From CAWCUZ01 sp963798795 (GTDB taxonomy: Bacteria; Acidobacteriota; Vicinamibacteria; Vicinamibacterales; SCN-69-37), in assembly GCA_963798795.1 (NCBI GenBank), contig CAWCUZ010000011.1, forward strand, positions 1 to 19,134: DNA of 19,134 nucleotides, in the 5' to 3' direction. A model generated the notes under the pieces. It saw only the letters and a program-made list of their open reading frames with translations, was not told where the DNA came from and ran no database searches. A program made the translations under genes and the position numbers. Shown here one piece after another: positions 1 to 7,669 of this stretch (the first letter of the stretch is position 1; each line of letters begins with the position of its first letter).

Positions 1-391
1 CGACGAGCAGGTAGTGCGTCGGAGGCGCGGGGGTCCGCGACCGGGGAAAACCGTGTCGCTTGCGGATGGCGCCCTCCACGGTCTCGACGCGGCCTTCGTG
101 AATGTCCTGCACCAACCGATTCCCGATGCCCAGAGCGTTCAGCGTCGTCAACACGCCAACGGCGCTCGCTGCCGCGCCGGCCCACGGTGGCCACCACGCT
201 CGTGGCGCGGAGGCCAGGCCACGGAGGATCATCACGCCGCCGACGACCAGGATTGCGCCCATCATCAGCTGCGTGCCGCGGTTCATCCGGGCCAAGCGGA
301 GGAGGCTGGCGCGCTGGCCCGCGGTCAACGTCCCGCTGCGATTGGCCTCCAGGGCATCTGCCGGAAACACCGTGGTCGACGGAGGCGTCAT
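1..391 (-). CDS. Membrane protein of unknown function, 5' part only
   Basis: The reading frame opens with ATG at 391 and stays open for 130 codons to the left edge, so only the N-terminal part is present. The translation begins MTPPSTTVFPADALEANRSG, followed by a basic stretch (GQRASLLRLARMNRG). Two hydrophobic segments follow, at about residues 41-56 (LMMGAILVVGGVMILRG) and 65-85 (WWPPWAGAAASAVGVLTTLNA). After these comes a soluble part (DIHEGRVETVEGAIRKRHG) that enters a probable beta-rich domain. This looks like a two-helix membrane anchor with a cytoplasmic C-terminal domain. I do not recognise a named family. No clear Shine-Dalgarno sequence precedes the ATG. Unlike its right-hand neighbours, the frame is unbroken. 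Confidence 0.6.
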   Translation of the reverse strand, partial: MTPPSTTVFPADALEANRSGTLTAGQRASLLRLARMNRGTQLMMGAILVVGGVMILRGLASAPRAWWPPWAGAAASAVGVLTTLNALGIGNRLVQDIHEGRVETVEGAIRKRHGFPRSRTPAPPTHYLLV

Positions 392-708
392 GAGCGGCGT
401 GCCTGCAACTGTGACGAGCCGGCAGCGCAACCGGCGCCGCCAGGAGCTGGGAGATTGCGATCCTACCACCGCGGGCGAGACCGAGACGGGCGCTCACCTG
501 CCATCGCGGCGCCCTTCCAGGCGATCGCCGTTGCGGACAGATGCCATCCGCGCCACAAGGCCGGGTTCTCGCCGTCTTCGACTGACCAGCACGCGCTGAG
601 CGCAGAGAAGGCGACCGAAGAGCTAACCACCTTCAGCAGGGACGCCCTCACGGCCGCCGGCACCTCGTAACCCGATCGCCGCGTTGGACAGTGCACGTCC
701 CATGGTCT
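392..708. other. Intergenic stretch without a supported gene
   Basis: I see no convincing gene in these 317 bases. A 77-codon minus-strand frame (696 to 463) has a hydrophobic patch ending in LSAC, which resembles a lipoprotein box. Its remainder is Arg/Pro-rich, of the kind typical of antisense GC-rich DNA, and there is no ribosome-binding site. The stretch may hold the promoter of the membrane-protein gene starting at 391. Confidence 0.3.
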
Positions 709-1866
709 TTACGGCACGGGGTTGCGCGTCACGGCCGTCAACGTCACCTCGGATCCAGGCCGAAGGTCCAGTCGTCGTGGCCCTGCGAAACAATCACGCC
801 GCCGGTGCCTCCGACCAACGCGCCGACCGCGGCGCCCTTGCCACCGCCGGCGATCGAGCCAATGATCGCGCCGATCGCGGCGCCGATCGCGCCGTTCTGA
901 ATCGTCGTGTCCCGGCGAGTCACCTCTCTGCACGTCACCGTCCTCGTTCACGCAGCAGCGTGCCGTCGGAGAGACGCACGGTGTTCAGGTTGGCGTCGAA
1001 GTCGGTCGACCGCCCGCGCAGCTGCATGGTCTGGAAGTCCATGCGGATATCCTGGCTGGTCCCGTTGTTCCGTACCCACTCAACCGGGAAGACGACGCCA
1101 TCCATCCGGGCGCCCTGGAACTCACCCGCGCTGCGCACGGTCATCGTGAACGGCTCACCGTTTCGGGAAGCGCGCATGCTGAGCGGTGTGTCGAGTGTTG
1201 CAACGAGCCGCAGGCCGTTGGGTACGATCATGGTGCTGGAGTCGCGCCTGGCTCGTGTGCCGTAATCCGGGCCGTACCCTACGCGCGGAGTCTGTACATG
1301 TCCCAGCGCGGGGCCGTGTCGGTCCGGCGGTAGTAGCTCTGAATCGTCACCGGCTGCCGCAGGTCGTCGTCGTCCAGGCGCCTCGTGACCAGCAGGCCCG
1401 CGCCATTGTTGAGTGCCTGGAACGTCACTGAGAAGTCGCTGCCGCGGCCTCCACCGGCGGTCGAGACCGTCAACTGATTGCGGTTGAGCTCTGTCCGTGT
1501 GTTGACCGTTCGCCCGTTCGGTCCTCGTTCGCGGCGCGTCTGGCCGTTCGCGTCGAACACCGAGCGCGGGCGGCGCGAAGACGCGATGGTGATCTGCCTC
1601 CGCGTCATCGTCGAGAGCGTCTGCGGGGGGTCGAGCCGGCTGAGCAGGCTCTGATAGGCCCGATCGCGCTGGCCCGGCGGCAGCGAGCGTGTTGCAGCCT
1701 CGGCGGCGCGCTGTGGGTTGCCGCCTCGGGCCTCGAGTTGGTACGTCCCTGACAGGGGGGCGAAATTCGTATCCTGATTCCGCTGGCGCTGCGCCGTGAG
1801 GCTCAGACTTCCAGCGGTCAACAGGGCGAGCGTCACCCATCCCACAACTTGTCGTGTTCGTTTCAT
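709..1866 (-). pseudogene. Secreted glycine-zipper protein gene, interrupted by about four frameshifts
   Basis: The gene starts at ATG 1866, behind a good ribosome-binding site (AGGGAGA). Its signal peptide is MKRTRQVVGWVTLALLTAGS, continuing to a likely cleavage site near LTAQ. The first frame covers an N-terminal domain (GTYQLEARGGNPQRAAEAA, then YQSLLSRLDPPQTLS, DFSVTFQALNNGAGLLVTRR, IQSYYRRTD) and stops at 1279. A second frame continues with MIVPNGLRLVATLDTPLSMR, FTMTVRSAGEFQGARMDG and LSDGTLLR, ending near 935. A third frame gives the glycine zipper (NGAIGAAIGAIIGSIAGGGK, then GAAVGALVGGTGG). A last frame gives SEVTLTAVTRNPVP and the stop at 709. Breaks lie near 1280-1300, 930-950 (two) and 740-750. 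Joined, the product would be about 385 residues: a periplasmic or outer-membrane-associated protein with a C-terminal membrane-inserting Gly zipper. The pieces fit one acidobacterial family I recall. Its function is unknown. Confidence 0.75.
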
Positions 1867-1955
1867 GAATGTCTCCCTCAACGTCAACAGCATGGCGGGG
1901 CCGCGCGAATCGTGGCCCGGAATAGGTCAGCGGGTGCTGAACGGCACAGGCCTTC

Positions 1956-2240
1956 TCAGGCCCTGGCCCATCGTCGTCCGGATAGCAGGGCAGCAGGAGA
2001 CGAACAAGGCCGCACCGACGATCGACGGCACCATCCGACGGGCCGGCCGCCGACCTGGAGGACGAGCGGCTCTGAGAGATGAGCTGGGGGCTACCCATGG
2101 CCCCAAGAGCGCGCTGATGAAACCGAGCGCCACTGACACGATGAGTCCACCACGCACACCGCCCGCGAGCGCTTTGCCGATCGCCCGCAGATGGCCGCGA
2201 TCACGATGAGCACAATGAACACCGACAGTGAGAGCGTCAT
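1956..2240 (-). pseudogene. GlsB/YeaQ/YmgE-family stress membrane protein, frameshifted
   Basis: The gene starts at ATG 2240 with MTLSLSVFIVLIVIAAICG, after which the frame is lost. One base, apparently a G from a GGGG run, is missing near 2185. The next frame continues AIGKALAGGVRGG then LIVSVALGFISALLGPWVA, the hallmark of this family. Further shifts give SEPLVLQVGGRPVG, then MVPSIVGAALFV, and a probable end LLSGRRWARA at the stop at 1956. About four indels fall in under 300 bases. The intact form would be a hydrophobic protein of about 94 residues with three membrane segments, usually linked to general or envelope stress. It lies 31 bases after an lmo0937-like reading frame and 89 bases before the glycine-zipper gene, so the three probably formed one operon. 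Confidence 0.7.
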
Positions 2241-2271
2241 GGATGAACTCCTTGTGGCCGGAATTCGGCCT

Positions 2272-2421
2272 CTAGCCGCGGACCGTTTGCGGCCCTCAAT
2301 GACCCTGAAGAAGCATGATGACAATCGCGACCACCACGAGGATGTAATGAACCCCCCAAGCGTGTAGCTCGTGATGACGCCGAGCGACAGAGGGCGAGAA
2401 GGATGACGATGAGTGGGACAA
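2272..2421 (-). pseudogene. lmo0937-like small membrane peptide, frameshifted
   Basis: Pieces in three frames line up with the short lmo0937-type family: LIVILLALC, then SLGVITSYTLGGFI, then HILVVVAIV if one C is restored near 2345, then RVIEGRK. The core ITSYTLGGFIHI is characteristic. The start is uncertain. A ribosome-binding site (GAAAGGA) precedes ATATTG, so TTG at 2421 is possible, and the ATG near 2455 is an alternative. The end is taken as the TAG at 2272. At least three single-base indels are needed to restore about 50 residues with two membrane segments. Members often sit next to GlsB and YtxH genes, as here. Confidence 0.6.
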
Positions 2422-2752
2422 TATGTCGTGCGTTCCTTTCGCGAGCGTGACTCATCGTAGGCCGGCGCCTCCTCGAGAGGCTGTTCCCTTGTGCACACGG
2501 CCAGCGATTGCTGCGTGTCATCCTTGCCCTCATCGACTACAGAGGCGCGCTCCCGCTCATCGTCAACCACTCGCTCCTGAGCGTCGTCCGGCGGTCGGTG
2601 AGCATCTGTTTCAGGTGGTTTTTCGGAGTGTGATTCTGGTCGCGTTCATGGGCATGGCCGGCAGCAAGGCGGAACGCCGCCTGGCCCGCCTGACCGTCCT
2701 CTAGAAGAATTTTGACCCGGCAACCGTACCGTTTGCAGGTGGAGTAACGCAC
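2422..2752. other. Intergenic region between divergent small stress genes
   Basis: No gene can be supported here. A 93-codon plus-strand frame (2423-2704) crosses it and has a hydrophobic patch near its end (VVFRSVILVAFMGMAG), but most of it looks like chance coding. The right end carries TTGACC near 2713 and a clear ribosome-binding site (GGTGGAG, 8 bases before the ATG at 2753) for the YtxH-like gene. Other decayed small genes could hide here, since the neighbours on both sides are frameshifted. Confidence 0.3.
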
Positions 2753-3081
2753 ATGAACTCAGACTCACAACCGCGTCGGGACTACCGCCTCATCCTTGGA
2801 CTCCTGACGGGCACCTTCGTCGGCGCCGGGCTCGGCGACGTGGCTCGCTCCACGCGCCGCCGCCGAACTGCTCGACCGATTGACCCACGCGGCGACCGGC
2901 TCCGCCAGCGGGCGTCCGAACGGTATCAACAGGCCAGCGCGCGCGCTGGCGAGCGATCCACGACGTGACACGGAAAGCTCAGGGTGTCCGTGACGACGTC
3001 GCCGACGGAGTGGCCCGAGGCGCGCACGAGGTCGAGCGGCTCGCGACTGCCGCCAAGAGCGAACGAGCGGGCGAGTCGTAA
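2753..3081 (+). pseudogene. YtxH-domain protein gene, frameshifted
   Basis: The gene starts at ATG 2753 behind GGTGGAG. The first frame reads MNSDSQPRRDYRLILGLLTG then TFVGAGLG, a single N-terminal membrane helix with the Gly-rich YtxH signature. An extra G near 2835 shifts the frame to TWLAPRAAAELLDRLT, the conserved post-helix motif. The frame shifts back at about 2885 (GDRLRQRASERYQQASARAG), and again near 2960 (DVTRKAQGVRDDVADGVAR, then EVERLATAAKSERAGES), ending at TAA 3079-3081. Three indels restore about 108 residues: a membrane-anchored, amphipathic, coiled-coil-like tail. YtxH-type proteins are small general-stress membrane proteins. An 18-bp perfect palindrome (2933-2950) lies inside the coding region and is probably incidental. 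Confidence 0.75.
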
Positions 3082-3578
3082 GCCGGTGGGCATGCATCGG
3101 CCGACGTCGAAACTGTGCGCCGCGTAGAAGCCGTGGACGAAAGCGCCCACGGGCGCCCGCGCCGCCGCTGGGCCTGAGTCTGCCGATTGGGCGACCAGCC
3201 GGCGCGCGCTATGTTGATTCCGGTATCGGTGTACGTAACGTGCCCCCAAACTGGGCGGCGCAATCCGCGTCGACGTCGCGCGCGGTCTGCGGACGGGCAA
3301 ACCAGATTCTCACTTGGCTGGTTCGAGGCGTGGCCCTGGTAGCGGTTTCCTTTTGGCACAGCGCCTCGCGCCTCGGCCGGCTATGCTCCGGACGAGGTGT
3401 GTATGCGGATGGAATGCTCGTCGCACGCTGTCGATGTCCTCGATCCTGTGGAGCGCGCCCGCCATAGCTCAGCAGGCCGACATCCTCTAGCAGAACCGTG
3501 ACGCGCTCCGGGTGCAATGCCTCGCCCACGACGTTGCTGCTCGTCCTCATCATCGTGATCCTGCCAGTCCGGTAGGCC
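3082..3578. other. Stretch without a supported gene; possible remnant near its right end
   Basis: Frames on both strands are Arg/Pro-rich and show no recognisable family. Near the right end a plus-strand frame (about 3529-3575) reads TLLLVLIIVILPVR followed by a stop. This hydrophobic string resembles the start of DUF3309-type small membrane peptides, but it is too short to call. Given the indel density on both sides, decayed genes here would be hard to see. Confidence 0.25.
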
Positions 3579-3841
3579 ATGAACAGGTCGCTCGTCTGCG
3601 CCGGCTCCGTCCTTTTCGCGCTGGGCGCGGGCGTGTTCCTGCTGTTCGTGCTGCCGGAGATCGGCGGCGTCATGCCCGCGGCGGTGCGGCCGAACGGCGG
3701 GACCGCAGTCGGCTGGTCGCTGCTGGCGGTCGCGGCCTCCAGCCTCGCACTGGCCACGGGATCGGCGCTCGTGGGCTTCGGCGTTGGCCGCTGGCAGCGC
3801 GACGGAGACCCTCTGCGATTGACGGATCGCCCGAAGCTTGA
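3579..3841 (+). pseudogene. Small two-helix membrane protein, probably frameshifted near its end
   Basis: ATG at 3579 opens a protein with two clear membrane segments: LVCAGSVLFALGAGVFLLFV (about residues 4-23) and VGWSLLAVAASSLALATGSA (about 44-63). It ends GVGRWQRDGDP. In the same frame the reading continues to 4055 as low-complexity Arg-rich sequence. A shift of one base near 3812 instead gives a short tail DGSPEA and a stop at 3841, which looks like the natural C-terminus. The intact protein would be about 87 residues. Function is unknown. Context suggests another small envelope/stress protein. Confidence 0.5.
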
Positions 3842-3971
3842 GCGCGACCGACCGCGGCCGTCTTCCTGGCGCCTCTGCCGACGCGCCCGTGACGCAACGC
3901 GGTCGCTCGTGCGCTGTGCATTTCAGCGCACGGCCGCGGGGTCTCCGGCGCATGCTGTGGCACAGCACACG

Positions 3972-4246
3972 ACGAACCAACCATCCGCGGTGGCGGCCGA
4001 ATATCGGCCGCTGTACAATACCTGGTCGAGAGGTTCGCGGACGTCGTGGTTCTGACGTTTTCGCAGATCGAAGACCTCCTCGGAAACCCCTTGCCGGAGA
4101 TCGCGCGCGCCCAGCGGGAATGGTGGGCGACCCCGGCCGCCGAGAGTGCCCCATCAGTGCAGTCTCTTTCGTGGACTCAGGCCAGCAGAACCGCGACACC
4201 AAATCTCCGGGCATGCGTCGTGGTGTTTGAACGCCGGTCCGCCTGA
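3972..4246 (+). pseudogene. DUF7662-like small protein gene, frameshifted
   Basis: A first frame reads TNQPSAVAAEYRPLY. One missing base near 4018 then moves the reading to YLVERFADVVVLTFSQIEDL, followed by LGNPLPEIARAQREWWATP, SVQSLSWTQASRTATPNLRA and VVVFERRSA, stop at 4246. The pattern Y.PL..YL, then LTF..IE..LG..LP..AR....WW, then W....R.....L....V.F.R matches the small DUF7662-type domain of unknown function. No ATG remains at the expected start: ACGACG precedes the first residues, so the start codon may also be lost. Assignment is from motif pattern only. Confidence 0.5.
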
Positions 4247-4528
4247 GGGTTCGTGCGCACGTCATTCGGGCAATTCTGGTGCCGGTGGCCCACAGGTTCG
4301 ATCGAGGGGCCGTTCCGCGACGAGTTGCTCGGTGCGCAGCGACTCGACGACCGCGCCCTGACGCTCGCGCCTGAGTCCTCAAACGAACCAGACGACGCTC
4401 CCGCGTCGTCTGGCGTAGTTCCCGTGAATGACCAGGCGCCGGCGACGAGAGCCAGGCCACCCGCCTCGAGGACGCGTGTGAGGCTTGCGATCCGGCGAGC
4501 GATCATCGGTCAGGAACACCTATCGTCC
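4247..4528 (+). other. No intact gene; possible N-terminal relic of a cyclic beta-glucan synthase-like gene
   Basis: A plus-strand frame opening near 4253 reads SIEGPFRDELLGAQRLDDRA and LTLAPE before turning into uninformative sequence. The pattern P.R.EL.....RL...A..LA resembles the extreme N-terminus of NdvB-type cyclic beta-1,2-glucan synthases, which are several thousand residues long. Nothing else of such a protein is present, because an antisense permease gene begins ending at 4529. At best this is a relic. It may be chance. No terminator hairpin for the permease operon was recognised. Confidence 0.25.
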
Positions 4529-7183
4529 CTACTCGTCACGCAGCGCGACGACGGGGTTGACGCGGCTGGCCCTGAGAGCCGGCACGATCGCCGCCACGAA
4601 CGTCGCGGCCGCGAAGACGAGCACGATCACGCCGATCACGCCGGACAGGCTCGCCTGCACGACGCCCTGTGCTGTCAGCCACCGCGCCAGCGCCACGGCG
4701 CCGAAGACGCCGGGCGCCAGCCCGATCGCGACGGTCCGCCCGGTCTCGCCCAGAATCCGCACGAGCACGGACGACGCGCGGGCGCCGAGAGCCATACGCA
4801 CGCCGATCTCGCGCGTCCGGCGCGACACGGCGTAGGCCACGACACCGTGGAGCCCGACGACGGCGAGCAGCAGACTGAGCGCCGCAATCGTGCCCGTGAG
4901 AAGGGCGCGGAAACGTTCGGGCGCCAGGGTGCCGGACACGAGTCCCGCCATGGTGGCCGCGTCGGTCAGCGCGAGCGACGGAGCGTCCGTCTTCAGTCGA
5001 TCGAAAAGCGCCGCCGCGACCGCGGGCGCGGGCAGCCGGGTCCTGACGAGCAGCCACGTCGGCGCTCGTGGCACCTGCGATCGGGGGACGTAGGCGTCGG
5101 CATCCGGCTGCGCCCACAGGCTTTCGTGGCGCACGTCGCGCGCGATACCCACGATGGTCCACGTGTCGTCGTTCCACGCGATCCGCCGACCGACCGCATG
5201 GCCGTCCGGAAAGGCCTGCCGCGCGAAAGCCTCGCTGACGACGAGGACGCGCGGTCCGGCAGCGGAGTCGGTCGGCAAGAGGCCGCGCCCGCGCACGATG
5301 GGCACGCCCATGACGTCGAGATACCGGGGCGACACCATATAGAAATGCGCCATGGGCCCGGCGCCGGGGCGCAGGGGCTCCCCTGGCCGGGTGTAGGCGT
5401 CACCCCAGTACCCCGGCGCGAACGGAATGAACATCGCGTGTGCCGCGGCCTCGACACCTGGCAGGGCGGCGGCAACGTCGGTCAGGTGGTCCTGAAACGC
5501 CAGCATGGCGGCCGGACTCTGCTGGACACTCGTCGGCAACGACGCGCGGATTGCGACAACTCCGTCGAGCGAAAAGCCCGGATCGATCGAGGTGAGGTTC
5601 GTAAACGTGCGCAGCAGCAAGGCGCCGCCGACGAGGAGTACCGTCGACAGCGCGACCTGGACGACGAGGAACATGGAGGCAATCCGGCGGTGATCGCGAC
5701 TCACGCCCGTTCGCTGACCGCCACCGAGCGCGCCGCCGATGACGACGGCGCGCAGTCGGCGAATCTGAGGCGTCGCAGCCAGCAGCAGCGCGCAGAGCGT
5801 GATCAGGGACGCCGCAACGAGCACGTGGGCATCGACGCGAATGTCGGCGGCCAACGGGAGGTCGCCCGGGTACCAGGCCACCAGGGCACGCGCCAGCGGC
5901 CCCGCCATGGCCGTTCCGGCCGCGCCCGCAATCAGGAAAAGGGCGACGTTCTCGGTCCAGAGCTGACGGACCAGTCGTCCGCGTGACGCCCCGATCGCGG
6001 CGCGGACGGCAAACTCGCGGGTGCGGGCGTGCGCGTGCGCCAGCAGCAGGTTCGCGATATTCAGACAGGCGACCGCGAGCAGCAGCAGGACGGCGCCGGC
6101 GAGGGTGAGCATCAGCGGCCGAATCGGTCCAACCATGGCGCGCTGGAGGTTATTCAGCGTGACGCCGCGGCGGCCGTTCGTGTCCGGATACTCGCGCGCG
6201 AGCGCGGCGGCAATCACGGACAGGTCGGACCGCGCCGCGTCGTCCGACACGCCCGGCCTCAGGCGGCCCACCAGGCCGAGGGCAATCGAGCCGCGCCCAT
6301 TCAGGAACGAATCGGCCGGGAACGTGAGCGGCGTCCAGACGTCCGCCCCACCCGCCGGGAACCGGCTCGCCGCGTCGGGCAGTACTCCGACGATTGTGTG
6401 GTCGTCCCCGCCGACATCGATGTGACGGCCGACCACCATCGGGTCGCCGCCGAGCCTCGTCCGCCAGAATCGATCGCTCAGCAGGACGACCGCTGGTCCG
6501 CCAAAGACCTGCTCTTCGGGCGCGAACCATCGCCCGCGCGCAGGCCGGATGCCGAGCACCCGATCGAGATCCACGCCAGCGCTCAACACGGTCGCGGCCC
6601 TCGCGGGCTGGCCCGGAGACAGGCGGATGGCCGTCGGGCTCACGTCGTAGGATGCGAGTGTCGAAAGGGTCGTCGTGCGGCGCCTCCAGTCGGCGGCGTC
6701 GAGGAAATTGACCTCCGATACCTCGCCGAAGCCTTCCATGCGTGTACCGAGGCGCACGAGCTGCGACGCGTCTCTGAACGGCAACGACTTCAAGAAGACG
6801 CCTTCCATGACGCTGACGATCGCCGTGGCGGCGGCAATTCCGAGGGCGACCGCCGCGATCACCGAGAGGCTGACCGCCGGTGCGCGACGGGCGACCCGCC
6901 AGGCGAAGCGGCAGTCGCCGAACCACCCCGAAAAACGTGTCGAATCCTGAGGCATGCGCGCCACCCGTCGTCTCGCGTCAAAGACCAGATGCAGGCGCCG
7001 CCGAATCAGCGGCGGAATGGAACAGACCGTCTGGTGCCAGTACCAGCGCCTGGCGCGGGTCGCATCCTCCGACAATTCCAGAAACTCCGCTTCCAGGTCC
7101 GCGAGCAGGCTCTCACGGTCATCCTCCGGCGTGATCACGCGCAGGAGCGCCGTCGCGACGCGGGGTGGAATCTCCGCGCTCAT
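4529..7183 (-). CDS. ADOP-type ABC transporter permease (duplicated FtsX/MacB-like)
   Basis: This 884-residue inner-membrane protein starts at ATG 7183. Residues 1-65 form the short soluble prefix found in acidobacterial permeases (LADLEAEFLELSEDATRARR). Helix 1 follows at about 102-126 (PAVSLSVIAAVALGIAAATA), then a first MacB-type periplasmic domain. A first FtsX block follows (LTLAGAVLLLLAVACLNIAN, then REFAVRAAIGASRGRLVRQL). A second periplasmic domain starts after the helix FLVVQVALSTVLLVGGALLL. A C-terminal FtsX block closes the protein (SLLLAVVGLHGVVAYAVSRR, REIGVRMALGARASSVL, ALRASRVNPVVALRDE). This is the whole expected architecture and the frame is intact over 2.65 kb. No ATPase gene is adjacent. 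The ATG overlaps the stop of the padR gene by 4 bases (ATGA), so the two are translationally coupled. The exported substrate is unknown. Such permeases are often tied to antimicrobial or macrolide-type efflux by annotation only. Confidence 0.93.
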   Translation of the reverse strand: MSAEIPPRVATALLRVITPEDDRESLLADLEAEFLELSEDATRARRWYWHQTVCSIPPLIRRRLHLVFDARRRVARMPQDSTRFSGWFGDCRFAWRVARRAPAVSLSVIAAVALGIAAATAIVSVMEGVFLKSLPFRDASQLVRLGTRMEGFGEVSEVNFLDAADWRRRTTTLSTLASYDVSPTAIRLSPGQPARAATVLSAGVDLDRVLGIRPARGRWFAPEEQVFGGPAVVLLSDRFWRTRLGGDPMVVGRHIDVGGDDHTIVGVLPDAASRFPAGGADVWTPLTFPADSFLNGRGSIALGLVGRLRPGVSDDAARSDLSVIAAALAREYPDTNGRRGVTLNNLQRAMVGPIRPLMLTLAGAVLLLLAVACLNIANLLLAHAHARTREFAVRAAIGASRGRLVRQLWTENVALFLIAGAAGTAMAGPLARALVAWYPGDLPLAADIRVDAHVLVAASLITLCALLLAATPQIRRLRAVVIGGALGGGQRTGVSRDHRRIASMFLVVQVALSTVLLVGGALLLRTFTNLTSIDPGFSLDGVVAIRASLPTSVQQSPAAMLAFQDHLTDVAAALPGVEAAAHAMFIPFAPGYWGDAYTRPGEPLRPGAGPMAHFYMVSPRYLDVMGVPIVRGRGLLPTDSAAGPRVLVVSEAFARQAFPDGHAVGRRIAWNDDTWTIVGIARDVRHESLWAQPDADAYVPRSQVPRAPTWLLVRTRLPAPAVAAALFDRLKTDAPSLALTDAATMAGLVSGTLAPERFRALLTGTIAALSLLLAVVGLHGVVAYAVSRRTREIGVRMALGARASSVLVRILGETGRTVAIGLAPGVFGAVALARWLTAQGVVQASLSGVIGVIVLVFAAATFVAAIVPALRASRVNPVVALRDE

Positions 7184-7512
7184 CGTCCGCCTCCGAAACC
7201 GGGCAGCCCTTCCTGCATCCGGGCCAGCATCGACGTCGCCTCCCGGAGCGCCCGCGTCCCGGCCGCTGTCAAGGTGAAGAACTTGCGCGACTTCCCGCCC
7301 TGCACGGGTCGCGGCTCCGACCAGCGATAGCGGACGATGCCCTTGTCGTGCAGACGAGCCAGCGTGCCGTAGACGGCGCCCATGGCGACAGCACGGCCGG
7401 TACGCTCCTCGAGCAAGCGGCGGATCGGCACGCCGGAGGCCTCGTCGCCGAGACAGGCGAGGGCGAGCATGACGTGCATCTCGAACTGTCCGAGCAGTTC
7501 GTCTTTGGCCAT
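7180..7512 (-). CDS. PadR-family transcriptional regulator
   Basis: This 110-residue protein is the usual size for a short PadR regulator. It begins AKDELLGQFEMHVMLALACL and has the family's winged-helix core: GVPIRRLLEERTG, AVAMGAVYGTLARLHDKGIV and a wing GGKSRKFFTLTAAGTRALRE, then a short C-terminal helix. PadR proteins are dimeric DNA-binding repressors that usually control neighbouring efflux genes. Its stop overlaps the permease start (ATGA), and a repeat directly before its own ATG suggests autoregulation of the operon. ATG at 7512 is the only sensible start. Confidence 0.92.
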   Translation of the reverse strand: MAKDELLGQFEMHVMLALACLGDEASGVPIRRLLEERTGRAVAMGAVYGTLARLHDKGIVRYRWSEPRPVQGGKSRKFFTLTAAGTRALREATSMLARMQEGLPGFGGGR

Positions 7513-7520
7513 GTATTCTC

Positions 7521-7540
7521 TACAAGCCTATCTTTACAAG
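7521..7540 (-). promoter_or_regulatory. Putative PadR operator/promoter: direct CTTGTA repeat
   Basis: On the minus strand, CTTGTA occurs twice (7540-7535 and 7526-7521) exactly 14 bases apart, ending 9 bases before the padR start codon. The copies sit on an AT-rich island in otherwise GC-rich DNA. A repressor bound here would block transcription of padR and the permease. No clean -35/-10 pair was recognised. Role inferred from position. Confidence 0.4.
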
Positions 7541-7669
7541 CGGAGTGTAGCACGAAGCACCCGGACCGGGGAGACCGCTCGATGCTGTAACGCAAGCAAG
7601 CCCTCATCACACATGGTGGGTGTAGCCGGAAGGATCCGGCTGCGACATCCGATCGCCAAGGAGAGCCCG

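Noticed and set aside
463..696. 77-codon minus-strand frame with a lipobox-like LSAC
   Set aside because: No ribosome-binding site, and the remainder has no gene-like composition. One short hydrophobic patch is not enough.
2933..2950. 18-bp perfect palindrome GCCAGCGCGCGCGCTGGC
   Set aside because: It lies inside the YtxH-like coding sequence in an Ala/Arg-rich stretch, where such GC palindromes arise readily.
709..4246. Programmed ribosomal frameshifting as the explanation for the broken genes
   Set aside because: The breaks occur at many unrelated positions in six genes, in both directions, without shared slippery heptamers. One mechanism cannot plausibly explain them.
3381..4460. 359-codon minus-strand open frame
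   Set aside because: Arg-rich, no motifs, and antisense to the small membrane-protein and DUF7662-like sequences, which show real family patterns.
4253..5986. 577-codon plus-strand open frame
   Set aside because: Beyond about 4400 it is the antisense of the well-supported permease gene and is Arg/Gly/His-rich low-complexity sequence. Only its first 50 or so codons were considered, as a possible relic.
6029..7330. 433-codon plus-strand open frame
   Set aside because: Antisense to the permease and padR genes. The translation is Arg-rich with no motif, as expected opposite GC-rich coding DNA.
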